From Limnohabitans sp. Jir61 (GTDB lineage Bacteria; Pseudomonadota; Gammaproteobacteria; Burkholderiales; Burkholderiaceae_C): a DNA stretch of 64,000 nt. Below, one piece after another: positions 30,252 through 41,565 of the stretch. The first letter of the stretch is position 1. Each line of letters begins with the position of its first letter. The stretch spans positions 124,001-188,000 of the forward strand of contig NZ_NESD01000001.1 of NCBI RefSeq assembly GCF_003063545.1. The letters are read 5' to 3'. A program made the translations under genes and the position numbers. The notes under the pieces were generated by a model, which saw nothing but the letters and a program-made list of their open reading frames with translations, was not told the origin of the DNA and made no database searches.

Positions 30252-31529
30252 ATGGATAAATTACTCGTTCGCGGCGGCCGCACCCTCAATGGCGAAGTGT
30301 TGATTTCAGGCGCTAAAAACGCGGCCTTGCCCGAGCTGTGCGCAGCCTTGTTGACCGACCAGCCTGTCACGTTGCAAAACGTGCCGCAGTTGCAAGACGT
30401 GGCTACCATGCTCAAGCTCATCCGCAACATGGGTGTGACAGCCGAGCGTGCAGACGACGGCACAGTCAGCTTAGACGCCGGCGGTTTGAACAACCCAGAA
30501 GCCCCTTACGAGTTGGTGAAAACCATGCGCGCTTCGGTGCTGGCTCTCGGCCCCTTGTTGGCCCGCTTTGGCCACGCCAAGGTGTCGTTGCCCGGCGGCT
30601 GCGCCATTGGCTCACGCCCTGTGGATCAGCACTTGAAAGGCTTGCAAGCCATGGGCGCAGAGATTGAGGTGGACCACGGCTACATGGTTGCCAAATTGGG
30701 TGGTGGTCGCACACGCCTCAAAGGCGCGCGCATCGCCACCGACATGGTGACCGTCACTGGCACAGAAAACTTCCTCATGGCCGCGGCTTTGGCCGACGGT
30801 GAAACCGTGTTGGAAAACGCCGCCCAAGAGCCAGAGATTCCAGACTTGGCCGAAATGCTCCTTGCCATGGGAGCGAAGATTGAAGGCCACGGCACAAGCC
30901 GCATCCACATCCAAGGTGTGGATCGCTTGCACGGCTGCACCCACAAAGTGGTGGCTGACCGCATTGAAGCCGGCACATTTTTGTGCGCGGTGGCAGCCAC
31001 TGGCGGCGACGTGTTTTTGCGTCATGCCCGCGCCGACCATTTGGATGCGGTCATCGACAAGCTGCGCGATGCAGGTGCAACAGTCACTGCCAACGCACAG
31101 GGCATCCGCATTCAAGGCACTGCGCCTGCGTATGAACACCTCAAGGCGCAAAACTTCCGCACCACCGAATACCCAGGCTTCCCCACCGACATGCAAGCGC
31201 AGTTCATGGTGTTGAACGCGATTGCCAAGGGCGCATCGAAGGTGACCGAAACGATTTTTGAAAACCGCTTCATGCACGTCAACGAGTTGGTGCGCTTGGG
31301 CGCACACATCCAAATCGACGGCAAAGTGGCTGTGCTTGAAGGCGTGCAAAAGCTCTCCGGTGCAACCGTCATGGCCACCGACTTGCGCGCTTCTGCCTCG
31401 CTGGTGATTGCGGGCTTGGTGGCCGACGGCGAAACCTTGGTGGACCGCATTTACCACTTGGACCGCGGCTACGACAAGATGGAAGCCAAGCTGCGCGCCA
31501 TTGGCGCAGACATTGAAAGAGTGAAATGA
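30252..31529 (+). CDS. murA: UDP-N-acetylglucosamine 1-carboxyvinyltransferase
   Basis: 425-residue enzyme transferring enolpyruvate from PEP to UDP-GlcNAc, the first committed peptidoglycan step. The catalytic, fosfomycin-reactive C117 lies in [26 protein letters not shown] and the C-terminal [15 protein letters not shown] are conserved. The ATG at 30252 gives MDKLLVRGG, the usual N-terminus; an upstream in-frame ATG would lie inside ibaG. It overlaps hisG by 4 nt. Confidence 0.97.
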   Translation: MDKLLVRGGRTLNGEVLISGAKNAALPELCAALLTDQPVTLQNVPQLQDVATMLKLIRNMGVTAERADDGTVSLDAGGLNNPEAPYELVKTMRASVLALGPLLARFGHAKVSLPGGCAIGSRPVDQHLKGLQAMGAEIEVDHGYMVAKLGGGRTRLKGARIATDMVTVTGTENFLMAAALADGETVLENAAQEPEIPDLAEMLLAMGAKIEGHGTSRIHIQGVDRLHGCTHKVVADRIEAGTFLCAVAATGGDVFLRHARADHLDAVIDKLRDAGATVTANAQGIRIQGTAPAYEHLKAQNFRTTEYPGFPTDMQAQFMVLNAIAKGASKVTETIFENRFMHVNELVRLGAHIQIDGKVAVLEGVQKLSGATVMATDLRASASLVIAGLVADGETLVDRIYHLDRGYDKMEAKLRAIGADIERVK

Positions 31530-32173
31530 ACAACATGCTGACGCTGGCGCTTTCCAAGGGCCGCATCTTTGATGAAACCATGCCGCTGCTCAAAGCCGCA
31601 GGCATTGAGGTGCTCGAAGATCCAGAAAAATCTCGCAAGCTCATCTTGCCCACCAACCACGCCAATGTGCGCGTGGTGTTGGTGCGTGCGTCTGACGTGC
31701 CCACGTATGTGCAATACGGCGGTGCTGATTTGGGCGTAACGGGTCTCGACACATTGATTGAGCACGGTACGGATGGACTCTATCAACCGCTCGATTTGCA
31801 AATCGCCAAATGCCGCATGAGCGTGGCGGTGCGTTCTGATTTCGACTACGCCGCCATGGTCAAACAAGGCGCGCGCTTGAAAGTCGCGACCAAGTACACC
31901 ACCATCGCGCGTGACTTCTTCGCCACCAAAGGCGTGCACGTCGATTTGGTCAAGCTCTATGGCTCCATGGAATTGGCCCCGCTCACCGGCTTAGCCGATG
32001 CCATCGTCGACTTGGTGTCCACCGGCAACACACTCAAAGCCAACCACTTGGTAGAAGTCGAACGCATCATGGACATCAGCTCGCGCTTGGTGGTCAACCA
32101 AGCGGCGCTCAAGATGAAGCAGGCCGACATTCGCCGCATCATTGATGCGTTTTCTGCCGCGCTTGCCAAATAA
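31526..32173 (+). CDS. hisG: ATP phosphoribosyltransferase, short form
   Basis: 215-residue short-form HisG, the first enzyme of histidine synthesis. [38 protein letters not shown] and the PRPP-binding [16 protein letters not shown] are visible. The C-terminal regulatory ACT-like domain of long forms is absent, so activity and feedback normally require HisZ, which is not in this window. It overlaps murA by 4 nt and opens the his run. Confidence 0.96.
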   Translation: MNNMLTLALSKGRIFDETMPLLKAAGIEVLEDPEKSRKLILPTNHANVRVVLVRASDVPTYVQYGGADLGVTGLDTLIEHGTDGLYQPLDLQIAKCRMSVAVRSDFDYAAMVKQGARLKVATKYTTIARDFFATKGVHVDLVKLYGSMELAPLTGLADAIVDLVSTGNTLKANHLVEVERIMDISSRLVVNQAALKMKQADIRRIIDAFSAALAK

Positions 32174-32198
32174 ACCTTTCACCACACTCGTACACAAG

Positions 32199-33512
32199 AT
32201 GGCCAAACCGCTTCGTCTCTCGACCACCAGCCCTACCTTTGAAGCTGATTTCAAAGCGCGTCTGCATTGGTCTGCCGATACCGATGCGGCCATCGAGCAA
32301 CGCGTGGCCGACATCTTGGCCGACGTGCAAAAGCGTGGCGATGCCGCCGTGTTGGAGTACACAGAGCGCTTTGACGGTCTGAAGGTCGACAGCATGGCCG
32401 CGTTGGAGTTGACGCAAACCGAACTCAAAGCCGCCTTCGATGGTTTGCCCGCCGAACAACGCGACGCCTTGCAAGCCGCTGCCGCACGCGTGCGCAGCTA
32501 TCACGAGGCTCAAAAGAAAGCCAGCGGCGAAAGCTGGACTTACCGCGATGCCGATGGCACATTACTGGGCCAAAAAGTCACGCCCCTCGACCGCGTGGGT
32601 ATTTATGTGCCCGGTGGCAAAGCCGCTTATCCATCCAGCGTGTTGATGAACGCCATTCCTGCGCACGTCGCGGGTGTGCAAGACATCATCATGGTGGTGC
32701 CTACGCCCAAGGGCGAAAAGAACCCACTCGTCTTAGCTGCTGCCTATGTGGCCGGCGTGAGCCGCGCCTTCACCATTGGTGGCGCACAAGCGGTGGCTGC
32801 CTTGGCCTACGGCACAGCCACTGTGCCAGCGGTGGATAAAATCACCGGCCCCGGCAATGCCTATGTGGCCGCTGCCAAGCGCCGCGTGTTTGGCGCGGTG
32901 GGCATCGACATGATTGCTGGCCCCAGCGAAATTTTGGTGTTGGCCGATGGCTCCACGCCCGCCGATTGGGTGGCCATGGATTTGTTCAGCCAAGCCGAGC
33001 ATGACGAATTGGCGCAAAGCGTGTTGCTCTGCCCCGATGTCGCGTACATCGACCGCGTGCAAGCCGAGATCGAACGCTTGCTGCCGCAAATGCCGCGCAA
33101 AGACATCATCGAAAAATCTCTCAATGGCCGTGGTGTGCTCATCCACACCCGCAGCATGGAAGAAGCCTGCGCCATCAGCAACCGCATTGCGCCCGAACAC
33201 TTAGAAGTGTCGAGCAACGAGCCACACAAGTGGGAGCCATTGCTCAAGCACGCAGGTGCGATCTTTTTGGGTGCGTTCACCAGCGAAAGCTTGGGCGACT
33301 ACTGTGCGGGCCCCAACCATGTGTTGCCCACCAGCGGCACGGCGCGTTTCAGCTCGCCCTTGGGCGTTTACGACTTTCAAAAGCGCAGCAGCTTGATTGA
33401 GGTCAGCGAGCAGGGCGCACAAACGCTGGGCAAGATTGCCGCCGTGTTGGCCTATGGCGAAGGCTTGCAAGCCCACGCCATGGCGGCTGAGTTCCGTTTG
33501 AAGAAAGACTGA
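32199..33512 (+). CDS. hisD: Histidinol dehydrogenase
   Basis: 437-residue zinc enzyme oxidising L-histidinol to L-histidine in two NAD steps. [20 protein letters not shown], the NAD/zinc segment [27 protein letters not shown] and APEHLEV are conserved. The ATG at 32199 gives [12 protein letters not shown]; a longer reading into hisG is unlikely. hisC follows one base after the stop. Confidence 0.97.
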   Translation: MAKPLRLSTTSPTFEADFKARLHWSADTDAAIEQRVADILADVQKRGDAAVLEYTERFDGLKVDSMAALELTQTELKAAFDGLPAEQRDALQAAAARVRSYHEAQKKASGESWTYRDADGTLLGQKVTPLDRVGIYVPGGKAAYPSSVLMNAIPAHVAGVQDIIMVVPTPKGEKNPLVLAAAYVAGVSRAFTIGGAQAVAALAYGTATVPAVDKITGPGNAYVAAAKRRVFGAVGIDMIAGPSEILVLADGSTPADWVAMDLFSQAEHDELAQSVLLCPDVAYIDRVQAEIERLLPQMPRKDIIEKSLNGRGVLIHTRSMEEACAISNRIAPEHLEVSSNEPHKWEPLLKHAGAIFLGAFTSESLGDYCAGPNHVLPTSGTARFSSPLGVYDFQKRSSLIEVSEQGAQTLGKIAAVLAYGEGLQAHAMAAEFRLKKD

Positions 33513-33513
33513 C

Positions 33514-34644
33514 ATGACGAACGCCCTGCGTTTCATTCGCCCCGACGTCCAAGCCATGCACGCCTATGCCGTGCAGCACTCGGTGGGCATGGTCAAGCTC
33601 GACGCGATGGAAAACCCGTTCACCCTCTCGCCCGAATTGCAGGCCCAGCTGGGCGCACGTTTGGGCGCGGTGGAAGTCAATCGCTACCCCGGCGCTCGCA
33701 TCGATGACTTGAAAAACGCACTGGCGAAATACGTTGATTTGCCCGCCGGCTTAGGCCTGATGTTGGGCAACGGATCTGACGAACTCATTTCTTTGTTGTC
33801 GCAAGCTTGCGCCGTCCCCGGCGCTCAAGATCGCGCTAAAGTCGTCGCCCCAGAGCCCGGCTTTGTCATGTACGGCATGAGCGCACAGTTGCAAGGTTTG
33901 CAATACATCGGCGTGCCGCTCAAGGCCGACTTTGAGCTGGACGAAGCCGCCATGTCTGCCGCCATCGCGCAGCACGAGCCCGCCATTGTTTACATCGCGT
34001 ACCCCAACAACCCCACAGCCAATTTGTGGGACGCCGACACCATTCGCCGTCTCATCACGCAGGTCAGCGCTTATGGCGGCTTGGTGGTGATGGACGAGGC
34101 GTATCAGCCGTTCTCCAGCAAAAGCTGGTTGGATGAAATTCGCCAACACCCAGCGGCTAACGCCCATGTGCTGCTGATGCGCACGCTGTCAAAGTTTGGT
34201 TTGGCCGGCATCCGCTTGGGCTACATGATTGCCCCGCAGGCGCTGATCAACGAGGTCGACAAGCTGCGCCCACCGTACAACGTGAGCGTGCTCAACGCCG
34301 AATGCGCTTTGTTTGCGCTGGAGCACACCGATGTGTTCGCCCAGCAAGCTGCCGTCATTCGCACCGAGCGTGAGGCTTTATTCAAAGCCTTGCAGCAATT
34401 GGCCGGCGTCACGCCCTACGCCAGCGAAGCCAACATGATGGTGTTACGTTTCAATGGTGAAGCTGATGCCGCCAACCGCGCTTTTGAGGTGCTCAAGGCC
34501 CACAAAGTGCTGGTCAAGAACGTTTCTAAAATGCACCCATTGCTTGCCAACTGCTTGCGCTTGACCATCGGCACGCCCGAGGAAAACAAACAACTCTTGG
34601 CTGCCCTGCAAGCCGCTCTCTCTTCATCGAAAGTCACCGCATGA
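33514..34644 (+). CDS. hisC: Histidinol-phosphate aminotransferase
   Basis: 376-residue fold-type I PLP enzyme making histidinol phosphate with glutamate as amino donor. It shows [29 protein letters not shown] and the PLP lysine region [16 protein letters not shown]-like ([14 protein letters not shown]). It overlaps hisB by 4 nt. Confidence 0.96.
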   Translation: MTNALRFIRPDVQAMHAYAVQHSVGMVKLDAMENPFTLSPELQAQLGARLGAVEVNRYPGARIDDLKNALAKYVDLPAGLGLMLGNGSDELISLLSQACAVPGAQDRAKVVAPEPGFVMYGMSAQLQGLQYIGVPLKADFELDEAAMSAAIAQHEPAIVYIAYPNNPTANLWDADTIRRLITQVSAYGGLVVMDEAYQPFSSKSWLDEIRQHPAANAHVLLMRTLSKFGLAGIRLGYMIAPQALINEVDKLRPPYNVSVLNAECALFALEHTDVFAQQAAVIRTEREALFKALQQLAGVTPYASEANMMVLRFNGEADAANRAFEVLKAHKVLVKNVSKMHPLLANCLRLTIGTPEENKQLLAALQAALSSSKVTA

Positions 34645-35246
34645 CCGCTCAATCAGCAGCTCGTATCGCCGAAGTCAGCCGCAACACGGCCGAGACCCAA
34701 ATCACCGTCAAGATCAACCTCGACGGCACGGGCCAATCCAAGCTCTCTACCGGCATTGGTTTCTTTGACCACATGCTCGACCAAATCGCGCGTCATGGTT
34801 TGATTGACCTCGACATCCAAGCCAAGGGCGACCTGCACATCGACGGTCACCACACCGTGGAAGACGTGGGCATCACCTTGGGCCAAGCGTTTGCCAAAGC
34901 CGTGGGCGACAAAAAAGGCATTCGTCGTTATGGCCACGCCTATGTGCCACTCGACGAAGCACTCAGCCGCGTGGTGGTGGACTTCTCTGGCCGCCCAGGC
35001 TTGGTCATGCACGTGCCGTTCAAGAGCGGCATGATTGGCGAGTTCGACAGCCAATTGGCGTTTGAATTCTTCCAAGGCTTTGTGAACCACGCCTTCGTGA
35101 CCCTGCACATCGACAACCTGCGCGGCGAAAACGCGCATCACCAAGCTGAGACTGTGTTCAAAGCGTTTGCCCGCGCCTTGCGTGCCGCTTTGGAGTTGGA
35201 CCCACGCTCTGCCGGCATGATTCCCTCCACCAAGGGAAGCCTGTGA
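34641..35246 (+). CDS. hisB: Imidazoleglycerol-phosphate dehydratase
   Basis: 201-residue single-function HisB (no N-terminal phosphatase as in E. coli). Metal-binding histidine motifs [30 protein letters not shown] and [12 protein letters not shown] are present. Histidinol phosphatase must therefore come from another locus. It overlaps hisH by 4 nt. Confidence 0.97.
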   Translation: MTAQSAARIAEVSRNTAETQITVKINLDGTGQSKLSTGIGFFDHMLDQIARHGLIDLDIQAKGDLHIDGHHTVEDVGITLGQAFAKAVGDKKGIRRYGHAYVPLDEALSRVVVDFSGRPGLVMHVPFKSGMIGEFDSQLAFEFFQGFVNHAFVTLHIDNLRGENAHHQAETVFKAFARALRAALELDPRSAGMIPSTKGSL

Positions 35247-35893
35247 CCAACAAAGTCGCAGTCGTTGATTACGGCATGGGCAACCTGCGCTCTGTGGCGC
35301 AGGCTGTGATGCATGCTGCTTCAGTGGTGGACCATGCGGAAGTCATCGTCACGTCTGACCCCCAAGTGGTGCGCGACGCGCACCGCGTGGTGTTGCCAGG
35401 CCAAGGCGCGATGCCTGACTGCATGCGCGAGTTGCGCGAGTCCGGCATGTTTGACGCGGTGATGGACGCTGCCCATAAAAAGCCATTGTTTGGTGTGTGC
35501 GTGGGCATGCAAATGTTGCTCGACCACAGCGCCGAGGGCGACACACCTAGCCTAGGCCTCATCCCCGGCGAAGTGGTGCAGTTTGACTTGGCTGGCCGCA
35601 CCCAAGCCGATGGCAGCCGTTTCAAAGTGCCGCAAATGGGCTGGAACCAAGTGCAGCCGACACGCCCGCACTTCATGTGGACCGATGTGCCCGACGGCAG
35701 CTACTTCTATTTCGTGCACAGTTTCTACGCCCGCCCTGCCAATTCAGAGCACAGCGCGGCCCAAACGGACTACGGCGGCCTTTTTACATGCGCCGTGGCC
35801 CGCGACAACATTTTTGCGACACAATTTCACCCCGAGAAGAGCGCGGCGCATGGCTTGGCCCTGTACCGCAACTTTCTGCACTGGAACCCTTGA
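35243..35893 (+). CDS. hisH: Imidazole glycerol phosphate synthase, glutaminase subunit
   Basis: 216-residue class I glutamine amidotransferase that feeds ammonia to HisF. The nucleophile cysteine is in [13 protein letters not shown], and the His/Glu pair in [21 protein letters not shown] is the conserved N-terminus. It starts with GTG inside the hisB stop (GTGA). Confidence 0.96.
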   Translation: MTNKVAVVDYGMGNLRSVAQAVMHAASVVDHAEVIVTSDPQVVRDAHRVVLPGQGAMPDCMRELRESGMFDAVMDAAHKKPLFGVCVGMQMLLDHSAEGDTPSLGLIPGEVVQFDLAGRTQADGSRFKVPQMGWNQVQPTRPHFMWTDVPDGSYFYFVHSFYARPANSEHSAAQTDYGGLFTCAVARDNIFATQFHPEKSAAHGLALYRNFLHWNP

Positions 35894-35908
35894 ACTTTTA
35901 ACGCCATC

Positions 35909-36649
35909 ATGTATTTAATTCCCGCCATCGATCTCAAAGACGGACATTGCGTGCGCCTCAAACAAGGTGACATGGAGCAATCCACCACCTTCGGTGAAGA
36001 CCCAGCGCAAATGGCGCTCAACTGGGTGGCCAAAGGCGCACGTCGCCTGCACTTGGTGGACTTGAACGGCGCTTTCGCCGGCACACCGCAAAACAAAGCG
36101 GCCATCAAAGCCATTTTGAAAGCTGTGGGCCACGACATTCCCGTGCAATTGGGTGGCGGCATTCGCGACCTCGACACGATTGAAAAATACATCGACGCTG
36201 GCTTGCGCTACGTCATCATCGGCACAGCCGCCGTCAAGAACCCCGGCTTCTTGCGCGATGCGTGCAGCGCCTTTGGCGGCCACATCATCGTCGGCCTCGA
36301 TGCCAAAGACGGCAAAGTGGCTACCGACGGTTGGAGCAAGCTCACAGGTCATGACGTGGCTGACCTCGGTAAGAAGTTTGAAGATTACGGCGTCGAGTCC
36401 ATCATCTACACCGACATCGGTCGCGATGGCATGCTGACGGGCATCAACATCGACGCCACCGTCAAACTGGCACAAGCCGTGTCTATCCCAATCATCGCCT
36501 CTGGCGGTTTGTCCAACATGGCCGACATCGAACAGTTGTGCGCCGTGGAAGACGAGGGCGTGGAAGGCGTGATCTGCGGTCGCGCCATTTACAGCGGCGA
36601 TTTGGACTTTGAAAAAGCCCAAGCCCGCGCTGACGAACTCAATGGCTAA
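35909..36649 (+). CDS. hisA: ProFAR isomerase
   Basis: 246-residue TIM barrel isomerising ProFAR to PRFAR. The N-terminal [18 protein letters not shown] contains the catalytic Asp; [11 protein letters not shown] and the half-barrel repeat [14 protein letters not shown] supply phosphate binding and the second Asp. It overlaps the following mutarotase gene by 8 nt. Confidence 0.97.
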   Translation: MYLIPAIDLKDGHCVRLKQGDMEQSTTFGEDPAQMALNWVAKGARRLHLVDLNGAFAGTPQNKAAIKAILKAVGHDIPVQLGGGIRDLDTIEKYIDAGLRYVIIGTAAVKNPGFLRDACSAFGGHIIVGLDAKDGKVATDGWSKLTGHDVADLGKKFEDYGVESIIYTDIGRDGMLTGINIDATVKLAQAVSIPIIASGGLSNMADIEQLCAVEDEGVEGVICGRAIYSGDLDFEKAQARADELNG

Positions 36650-37487
36650 TGAGCAATACCAAGGTCAGGCCTGCCAGCGCTTGACCTTGCCTTGCGGCGA
36701 CACCGTGCTGGTGGCCCTGCAAGGTGCACATGTGTTGTCGTGGTTCAGCCAAGGCCGCGAGCGTTTGTTTTTAAGCCCCGATAACCTGTGGGATGGCAAA
36801 TCCGCCATCCGTGGCGGCGTGCCGGTGTGCTTCCCCCAGTTCAACCAACGCGGCACATTGCCTAAGCATGGCTTTGCTCGCAACATGAATTGGACAGTGG
36901 GTGAGGCAGTGGCCAGCGGCGACGCCGCCCACATCGACTTCACCCTCAGCACCAACCCAGACACACTCGCTATTTGGCAACAAGCCTTTGTGGCCGTGCT
37001 GCGCGTGGCGATGGCCCCAGGCCAGCTGACCATCACTCTGATCGTCAACAACACTGAAGCGCAAAATGAATTGCACTTCACCGGCGCACTGCACACCTAC
37101 TTTGCGGTGGACGACATTGACCTGACCGAGCTGCGTGGCCTAGGCGGCCGCCCCGAGTGGGACTCTGTGGCCGATGTGCATGCCTTGGCCGACGAGGCAC
37201 TTTACTTTGATGGCGAGTTTGACCGCGTGTACTCATGGGGTGAAAGCGCATCGTCAAACCCACTGCACCTGCAAGACGGCACAAGCACCCTGCAAATTGA
37301 ACAAAGCCCCTCATGGGCCAACTCAGTGGTGTGGAACCCGGGCGAGGGCAAGTGCGCCGCACTGGCCGACATGCCCGCCCAAGGCTTCGCGCGCATGTTG
37401 TGCGTGGAAGCCGCGCAGGTGTTTGACCCCATCTTGATTCCCGCTGGTGGCCAATGGGTTGGCTGGCAGCGTTTGACCGTTTCTTGA
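36642..37487 (+). CDS. D-hexose-6-phosphate mutarotase-like protein (YeaD family)
   Basis: 281-residue aldose-epimerase-fold protein. [47 protein letters not shown] and the His in [13 protein letters not shown] fit the glucose-6-phosphate 1-epimerase family, which speeds interconversion of sugar-phosphate anomers. It has no histidine-pathway role that I know of, but it overlaps hisA by 8 nt and precedes hisF by 18 nt, so it is co-transcribed with the pathway. The start at 36642 gives MANEQYQGQ; an earlier in-frame ATG would bury more of it in hisA. Confidence 0.88.
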   Translation: MANEQYQGQACQRLTLPCGDTVLVALQGAHVLSWFSQGRERLFLSPDNLWDGKSAIRGGVPVCFPQFNQRGTLPKHGFARNMNWTVGEAVASGDAAHIDFTLSTNPDTLAIWQQAFVAVLRVAMAPGQLTITLIVNNTEAQNELHFTGALHTYFAVDDIDLTELRGLGGRPEWDSVADVHALADEALYFDGEFDRVYSWGESASSNPLHLQDGTSTLQIEQSPSWANSVVWNPGEGKCAALADMPAQGFARMLCVEAAQVFDPILIPAGGQWVGWQRLTVS

Positions 37488-37505
37488 AGAACTCTTTGGA
37501 CCTCT

Positions 37506-38306
37506 ATGCTTGCTAAGCGCATCATTCCTTGCCTCGACGTGACCGGCGGTCGCGTCGTCAAAGGCGTCAACTTTGTCGAGCTGCGCGATGCAGGCGACCC
37601 TGTGGAAATCGCAGCACGCTACAACGACCAAGGCGCAGACGAGCTCACCTTCTTGGACATCACCGCCACCAGCGACGCGCGCGATGTGATTCTTCACATC
37701 ATCGAAGCCGTGGCCAGCCAAGTGTTCATCCCCCTCACTGTGGGCGGCGGTGTGCGCACCGTCGACGACGTGCGTCGCATGCTCAACGCAGGCGCTGACA
37801 AAGTGAGCTTTAACTCGGCCGCTATTGCCAACCCACAAGTCATTCGCGATGCCTCAGCCAAATACGGCGCGCAGTGCATCGTGGTGGCCATCGACGCCAA
37901 ACGCCGCACTGCGGAAGACGAACAACGCGCGGGTACAAACGGTTTGCCTGTCGGCCCCGGTTGGGATGTGTTCAGCCACGGTGGCCGCAAAAACGTGGGC
38001 CTAGATGCCGTGGCATGGGCCAAGCAAATGGCCGACTACGGCGCAGGCGAAATTTTGCTTACCAGCATGGACCGCGACGGCACAAAGAGCGGCTTTGACT
38101 TATCACTCACCCGCGCTGTGTCCGACATCGTGCCCGTGCCCGTGATTGCATCAGGCGGCGTGGGCAACCTAGACCACTTGGCCGACGGCGTGCAGCAAGG
38201 CGGCGCAGATGCTGTGCTGGCCGCGAGCATCTTCCACTACGGCGAATACACCGTGCAGCAGGCGAAAGAGCGGATGCGGGAGCGTGGGATTCCTGTTCGG
38301 TTGTGA
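37506..38306 (+). CDS. hisF: Imidazole glycerol phosphate synthase, cyclase subunit
   Basis: 266-residue TIM barrel that, with HisH, converts PRFAR to IGP and [23 protein letters not shown] has the first catalytic Asp, [16 protein letters not shown] and [15 protein letters not shown] the phosphate site and second Asp. The expected next gene, hisI, is displaced by an inserted AT-rich gene. Confidence 0.97.
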   Translation: MLAKRIIPCLDVTGGRVVKGVNFVELRDAGDPVEIAARYNDQGADELTFLDITATSDARDVILHIIEAVASQVFIPLTVGGGVRTVDDVRRMLNAGADKVSFNSAAIANPQVIRDASAKYGAQCIVVAIDAKRRTAEDEQRAGTNGLPVGPGWDVFSHGGRKNVGLDAVAWAKQMADYGAGEILLTSMDRDGTKSGFDLSLTRAVSDIVPVPVIASGGVGNLDHLADGVQQGGADAVLAASIFHYGEYTVQQAKERMRERGIPVRL

Positions 38307-38309
38307 TTT

Positions 38310-38855
38310 ATGGATGCCGATCTTGAACTTAGGCGTGAAGCGTATGTGGCGTTCATGCGTGAATTTGTAGATGAGAGTGATAGGGCGTGTGTCATCCTTG
38401 CATCTGCGGAAATTGAACTTCGATTTCAGCAGTTGTTTGAAAAAATATTAGTAACGAACTCAAAAATTAAAAAAGATCTTTTTGATTTTCGTGGCCCTTT
38501 AGGTGGCTTTAGTTCCCGTGTAAAGCTAGCTTTTGCGATGGGGCTTATTGATAAAGAATTCTTCGAAGTGCTTGAAGCCTTTAGGGCAATTCGTAATGAG
38601 ATTGTTCATAAGGGTAGCGGCGCTTCTTTGTCAGACCCCAAATTGATCAAGCTTAGTAATGAAATGCTTAAGCCTTTTAAGAAATCTCCCAAGTTTTCGA
38701 CATGGATGAACGAACACGATCATTTAAGTAAAACACAAATAGAGTTTAGATATACGTTGTCGTTTGTGATTCTTATGATTGAGTACGCAACGCAAGAAGC
38801 AACAAAGATTAAGCTTCGAACGCAGTCGTGTGACCCAGAGAAATATATTCAATAG
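38310..38855 (+). CDS. MltR-like protein with HEPN-type R-x4-H motif
   Basis: 181 residues, all-helical in appearance. The segment [18 protein letters not shown] (61-78) then [15 protein letters not shown] (88-102) matches the core of the MltR (mannitol operon repressor-like) family. RNEIVH (R95-x4-H100) also fits the HEPN RNase-toxin/nucleotide-binding signature. No DNA-binding domain or antitoxin partner is evident. The gene is AT-rich: bases 38461-38520 have 22 G+C of 60, against 39 of 60 in hisF at 38101-38160. It starts 3 nt after hisF and ends 44 nt before hisI, so it was probably acquired. Function unknown. Confidence 0.7.
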   Translation: MDADLELRREAYVAFMREFVDESDRACVILASAEIELRFQQLFEKILVTNSKIKKDLFDFRGPLGGFSSRVKLAFAMGLIDKEFFEVLEAFRAIRNEIVHKGSGASLSDPKLIKLSNEMLKPFKKSPKFSTWMNEHDHLSKTQIEFRYTLSFVILMIEYATQEATKIKLRTQSCDPEKYIQ

Positions 38856-38899
38856 CCAATGAGACGATCACACAGGGTCAATGTCTTAAGATCACCCCT

Positions 38900-39289
38900 A
38901 TGACTTGGCTAGACAACATCAAATGGGACGACAAGGGGCTGGTGCCCGTGATCGCCCAAGAAAAAGACAGCGGCGATGTGCTGATGTTTGCGTGGATGAA
39001 CCGCGAGGCGCTGCAAAAAACGGCTGAGCTCAAGCGTGCGGTGTATTTCAGCCGCTCACGCAACAAGCTGTGGTTCAAGGGCGAGGAGTCGGGCCATGTG
39101 CAAACGGTGCACGACATTCGCATCGACTGCGACAACGACGTGGTGTTGCTCAAGGTGACGCAAGAAGGGCACGAGCCCGGCATTGCCTGCCATACTGGCC
39201 GCCATAGCTGCTTCTACCAGCGCCTTGAAGGTGAAGCGTGGCACGCTTGTGAGCCTGTGCTGAAAGACCCCGAATCTATTTACAAGTGA
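38900..39289 (+). CDS. hisI: Phosphoribosyl-AMP cyclohydrolase
   Basis: 129-residue zinc/magnesium enzyme opening the purine ring of [38 protein letters not shown], and metal ligands in [11 protein letters not shown] and [11 protein letters not shown] are characteristic. It is separate from HisE, which overlaps or follows within a few bases. Confidence 0.97.
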   Translation: MTWLDNIKWDDKGLVPVIAQEKDSGDVLMFAWMNREALQKTAELKRAVYFSRSRNKLWFKGEESGHVQTVHDIRIDCDNDVVLLKVTQEGHEPGIACHTGRHSCFYQRLEGEAWHACEPVLKDPESIYK

Positions 39290-39294
39290 ACACC

Positions 39295-39663
39295 ATGAGT
39301 TCAAACGATACATTGCAACGTCTGGCCGACGTGATTGAAAGCCGCAAGCCCGCCAACGGTGGCGACCCCGAGAAGAGCTACGTCTCGCGCTTGTTGCACA
39401 AAGGCCCAGACGCCTTTTTGAAGAAGATTGGCGAAGAAGCCACCGAAACCGTGATGGCCGCCAAAGATGTGGACCATGGTGGTGACGCTTCTAAGCTGGT
39501 GTACGAAGTGGCCGACCTGTGGTTTCACAGCATGATTGCTTTGGCGCACTATGGTTTGAAGCCTTCTGACGTGGTGGACGAGCTGGCGCGCCGCGAAGGC
39601 CTGAGCGGCTTGGAAGAAAAAGCTTTACGCAAAGCGCAAGCACGCGAAGCCGCAGGCGAGTGA
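39295..39663 (+). CDS. hisE: Phosphoribosyl-ATP pyrophosphatase
   Basis: 122-residue MazG-like all-alpha enzyme hydrolysing PR-ATP to [21 protein letters not shown] and [16 protein letters not shown] carry the acidic Mg ligands. The ATG at 39295 is used; a GTG three codons earlier overlapping the hisI stop is possible. It closes the his run. Confidence 0.95.
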   Translation: MSSNDTLQRLADVIESRKPANGGDPEKSYVSRLLHKGPDAFLKKIGEEATETVMAAKDVDHGGDASKLVYEVADLWFHSMIALAHYGLKPSDVVDELARREGLSGLEEKALRKAQAREAAGE

Positions 39664-39670
39664 GGACGGC

Positions 39671-40027
39671 ATGACAGACGACAACTGCATTTTTTGCAAA
39701 ATCATCGCGGGCAAGATTCCCTCACGCAAGGTGTACGAGGACGACGAAATTTTCGCGTTTCACGACATCAACCCTTGGGCCCCTGTTCACTTTTTGATCA
39801 TCCCCAAGCAGCACATCGTCTCGGTGGCGCACGCCACGCCTGAGCACGAGGGCTTGCTGGGTCGCATGATGTTGCTGGCGCCTAAGCTGGCTTTCCAAGA
39901 AGGCGCAAGACCTTACCCAGAGGGTGGCTTTCGCATCGTGACTAACACAGGCGCTGAGGGTGGCCAAGAAGTCCACCACATGCACTGGCATGTCATGGGT
40001 GGTCCACGCCCTTGGCTGCGCGGCTGA
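39671..40027 (+). CDS. HIT-family purine phosphoramidase (HinT-like)
   Basis: 118-residue histidine-triad hydrolase. CIFCKIIAGKIPS and the catalytic triad in EVHHMHWHVMGG (H-x-H-x-H) are diagnostic; it cleaves AMP-linked phosphoramidates. It sits between hisE (7 nt) and tatA, a common proteobacterial order. Confidence 0.94.
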   Translation: MTDDNCIFCKIIAGKIPSRKVYEDDEIFAFHDINPWAPVHFLIIPKQHIVSVAHATPEHEGLLGRMMLLAPKLAFQEGARPYPEGGFRIVTNTGAEGGQEVHHMHWHVMGGPRPWLRG

Positions 40028-40060
40028 TTAGAATTGACTGAATTAATTTAGGAGTTCCAC

Positions 40061-40291
40061 ATGGGTTCGTTTTCTATTTGGCATTGGCTGATCGTGTTGC
40101 TGATCGTCATCATGGTGTTCGGTACCAAGAAGCTCAAAAATTTGGGCTCTGACTTGGGTGGCGCTGTGAAGGGCTTCAAAGACGGCATGAAAGACGGCAG
40201 CGCTCCAGCCGAAGACAAGCCAGCAGCGCCTGCTGCCGCTGTGTCTGCAGACAAAAACACCATTGACGTTGAAGTCAAAAACAAGTCTTAA
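40061..40291 (+). CDS. tatA: Sec-independent translocase subunit TatA
   Basis: 76 residues: an N-terminal TM helix ([15 protein letters not shown]) with the conserved FG hinge, an amphipathic helix ([18 protein letters not shown]) and a hydrophilic tail. It forms the protein-conducting assembly of the Tat pathway. TAGGAG precedes the ATG. Confidence 0.95.
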   Translation: MGSFSIWHWLIVLLIVIMVFGTKKLKNLGSDLGGAVKGFKDGMKDGSAPAEDKPAAPAAAVSADKNTIDVEVKNKS

Positions 40292-40310
40292 TTGCTGTTG
40301 ATCGTTCGCT

Positions 40311-40784
40311 TTGTTTGATCTTGATTTTTCCAAAATCGCGGTAGTAAGTGCGGTGGCCCTAGTAGTCATCGGGCCTGAGCGCCTGCCGGGCGTGGCCCGT
40401 ACCGTGGGGACGTTGATTGGCAAGGCCAAGCGTTACGTCTCGGATGTGAAGGCTGAGGTCAACCGCACGATGGAGCTCGACGAGCTCAAGAAGATGAAAG
40501 AGACGATGGAGACCGCTGCACGCGATGTGGAGCACTCGGTCCACACCGCCGCCAGCGACTTTGAAAAAGACTGGGCCGATACCACGGCTGGTTTGACGTC
40601 TGACCATTACGAGCCGCTGGCACCCCCGCCACCGACTTATGAAAACCCAGGCAAAAAATGGCGTCTCAAGCGAGGCGCAGTGCCGCATTGGTACAAAGCC
40701 CGTCAAGGTGTGCGCACCAAGGCGCTATCTGGCGCAGCCCGCGTGGCGCGTTTTCGCCCTGTGAAGCGTTCTGAACATGTCTGA
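40311..40784 (+). CDS. tatB: Sec-independent translocase subunit TatB
   Basis: 157 residues. It starts at TTG (40311), giving [21 protein letters not shown], whose length and the E in GPERLPG match TatB; no ATG or GTG lies at the right place. The long amphipathic helix ([19 protein letters not shown]) and charged C-terminus follow. TatB with TatC forms the signal-peptide receptor. It overlaps tatC by 8 nt. Confidence 0.93.
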   Translation: MFDLDFSKIAVVSAVALVVIGPERLPGVARTVGTLIGKAKRYVSDVKAEVNRTMELDELKKMKETMETAARDVEHSVHTAASDFEKDWADTTAGLTSDHYEPLAPPPPTYENPGKKWRLKRGAVPHWYKARQGVRTKALSGAARVARFRPVKRSEHV

Positions 40785-41547
40785 CACCACCCCTAAAGAC
40801 GAATTGGCTGGCACAGAGCAGCCGTTTGTGCAGCACTTGATCGAGCTGCGCGACCGCTTGGTCAAAGCCGCTATTGCTGTTTTGGTGGCTGGCGCTGCGC
40901 TGGCCATTTACCCCGGCCCTGCCGAGTTGTACGACTTGCTGGCCGCGCCTTTGGTGGCGCAGTTGCCAGAAGGTGCGCACTTGATTGCCACTTCTGTGAT
41001 CTCACCATTTTTGGTGCCGCTCAAGATTTTGCTGATGACCGCATTTTTGGCAGCGTTGCCTGTGGTGCTGTACCAAGTGTGGGCGTTTGTGGCGCCTGGT
41101 TTGTATTCGCACGAAAAGAAATTGGTGCTGCCTTTGGTGGTGTCGAGCACTTTGCTGTTCATGGTGGGCGTGGCGTTTTGCTACTTCTTCGTGTTTGGCC
41201 AAGTGTTCAAGTTCATTCAGAGCTTTGCGCCAAAAAGCATCACGGCTGCTCCAGATATCGAAGCGTATTTGGGCTTTGTCATCAGCATGTTCATCGCCTT
41301 TGGTTTGGCGTTTGAAGTGCCCATCGTGGTGATTGTGTTGGCCCGCATGAATGTGGTGACCATCGAGAAGCTCAAAGATTTTCGCTCGTACTTTATTGTG
41401 TTGGCCTTCATCATTGCGGCCATCGTGACACCGCCCGATGTGGTGTCGCAGCTGGCGCTGGCCATTCCGATGTGCGTCTTGTATGAGATTGGCATTTGGG
41501 CCGCGCAACTCTTCATCCAACACACGCAAGCGCCTGACGCCGAATAA
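40777..41547 (+). CDS. tatC: Sec-independent translocase subunit TatC
   Basis: 256-residue six-helix membrane protein recognising twin-arginine signals. [15 protein letters not shown] is the conserved N-terminus, and [12 protein letters not shown] contains the loop Glu/Lys; [10 protein letters not shown] and the late TPPDVVSQ are typical. Likely substrates in this window are MsrP and PetA. Confidence 0.96.
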   Translation: MSDTTPKDELAGTEQPFVQHLIELRDRLVKAAIAVLVAGAALAIYPGPAELYDLLAAPLVAQLPEGAHLIATSVISPFLVPLKILLMTAFLAALPVVLYQVWAFVAPGLYSHEKKLVLPLVVSSTLLFMVGVAFCYFFVFGQVFKFIQSFAPKSITAAPDIEAYLGFVISMFIAFGLAFEVPIVVIVLARMNVVTIEKLKDFRSYFIVLAFIIAAIVTPPDVVSQLALAIPMCVLYEIGIWAAQLFIQHTQAPDAE

Positions 41548-41565
41548 GCGTCGCGCAAACACACC

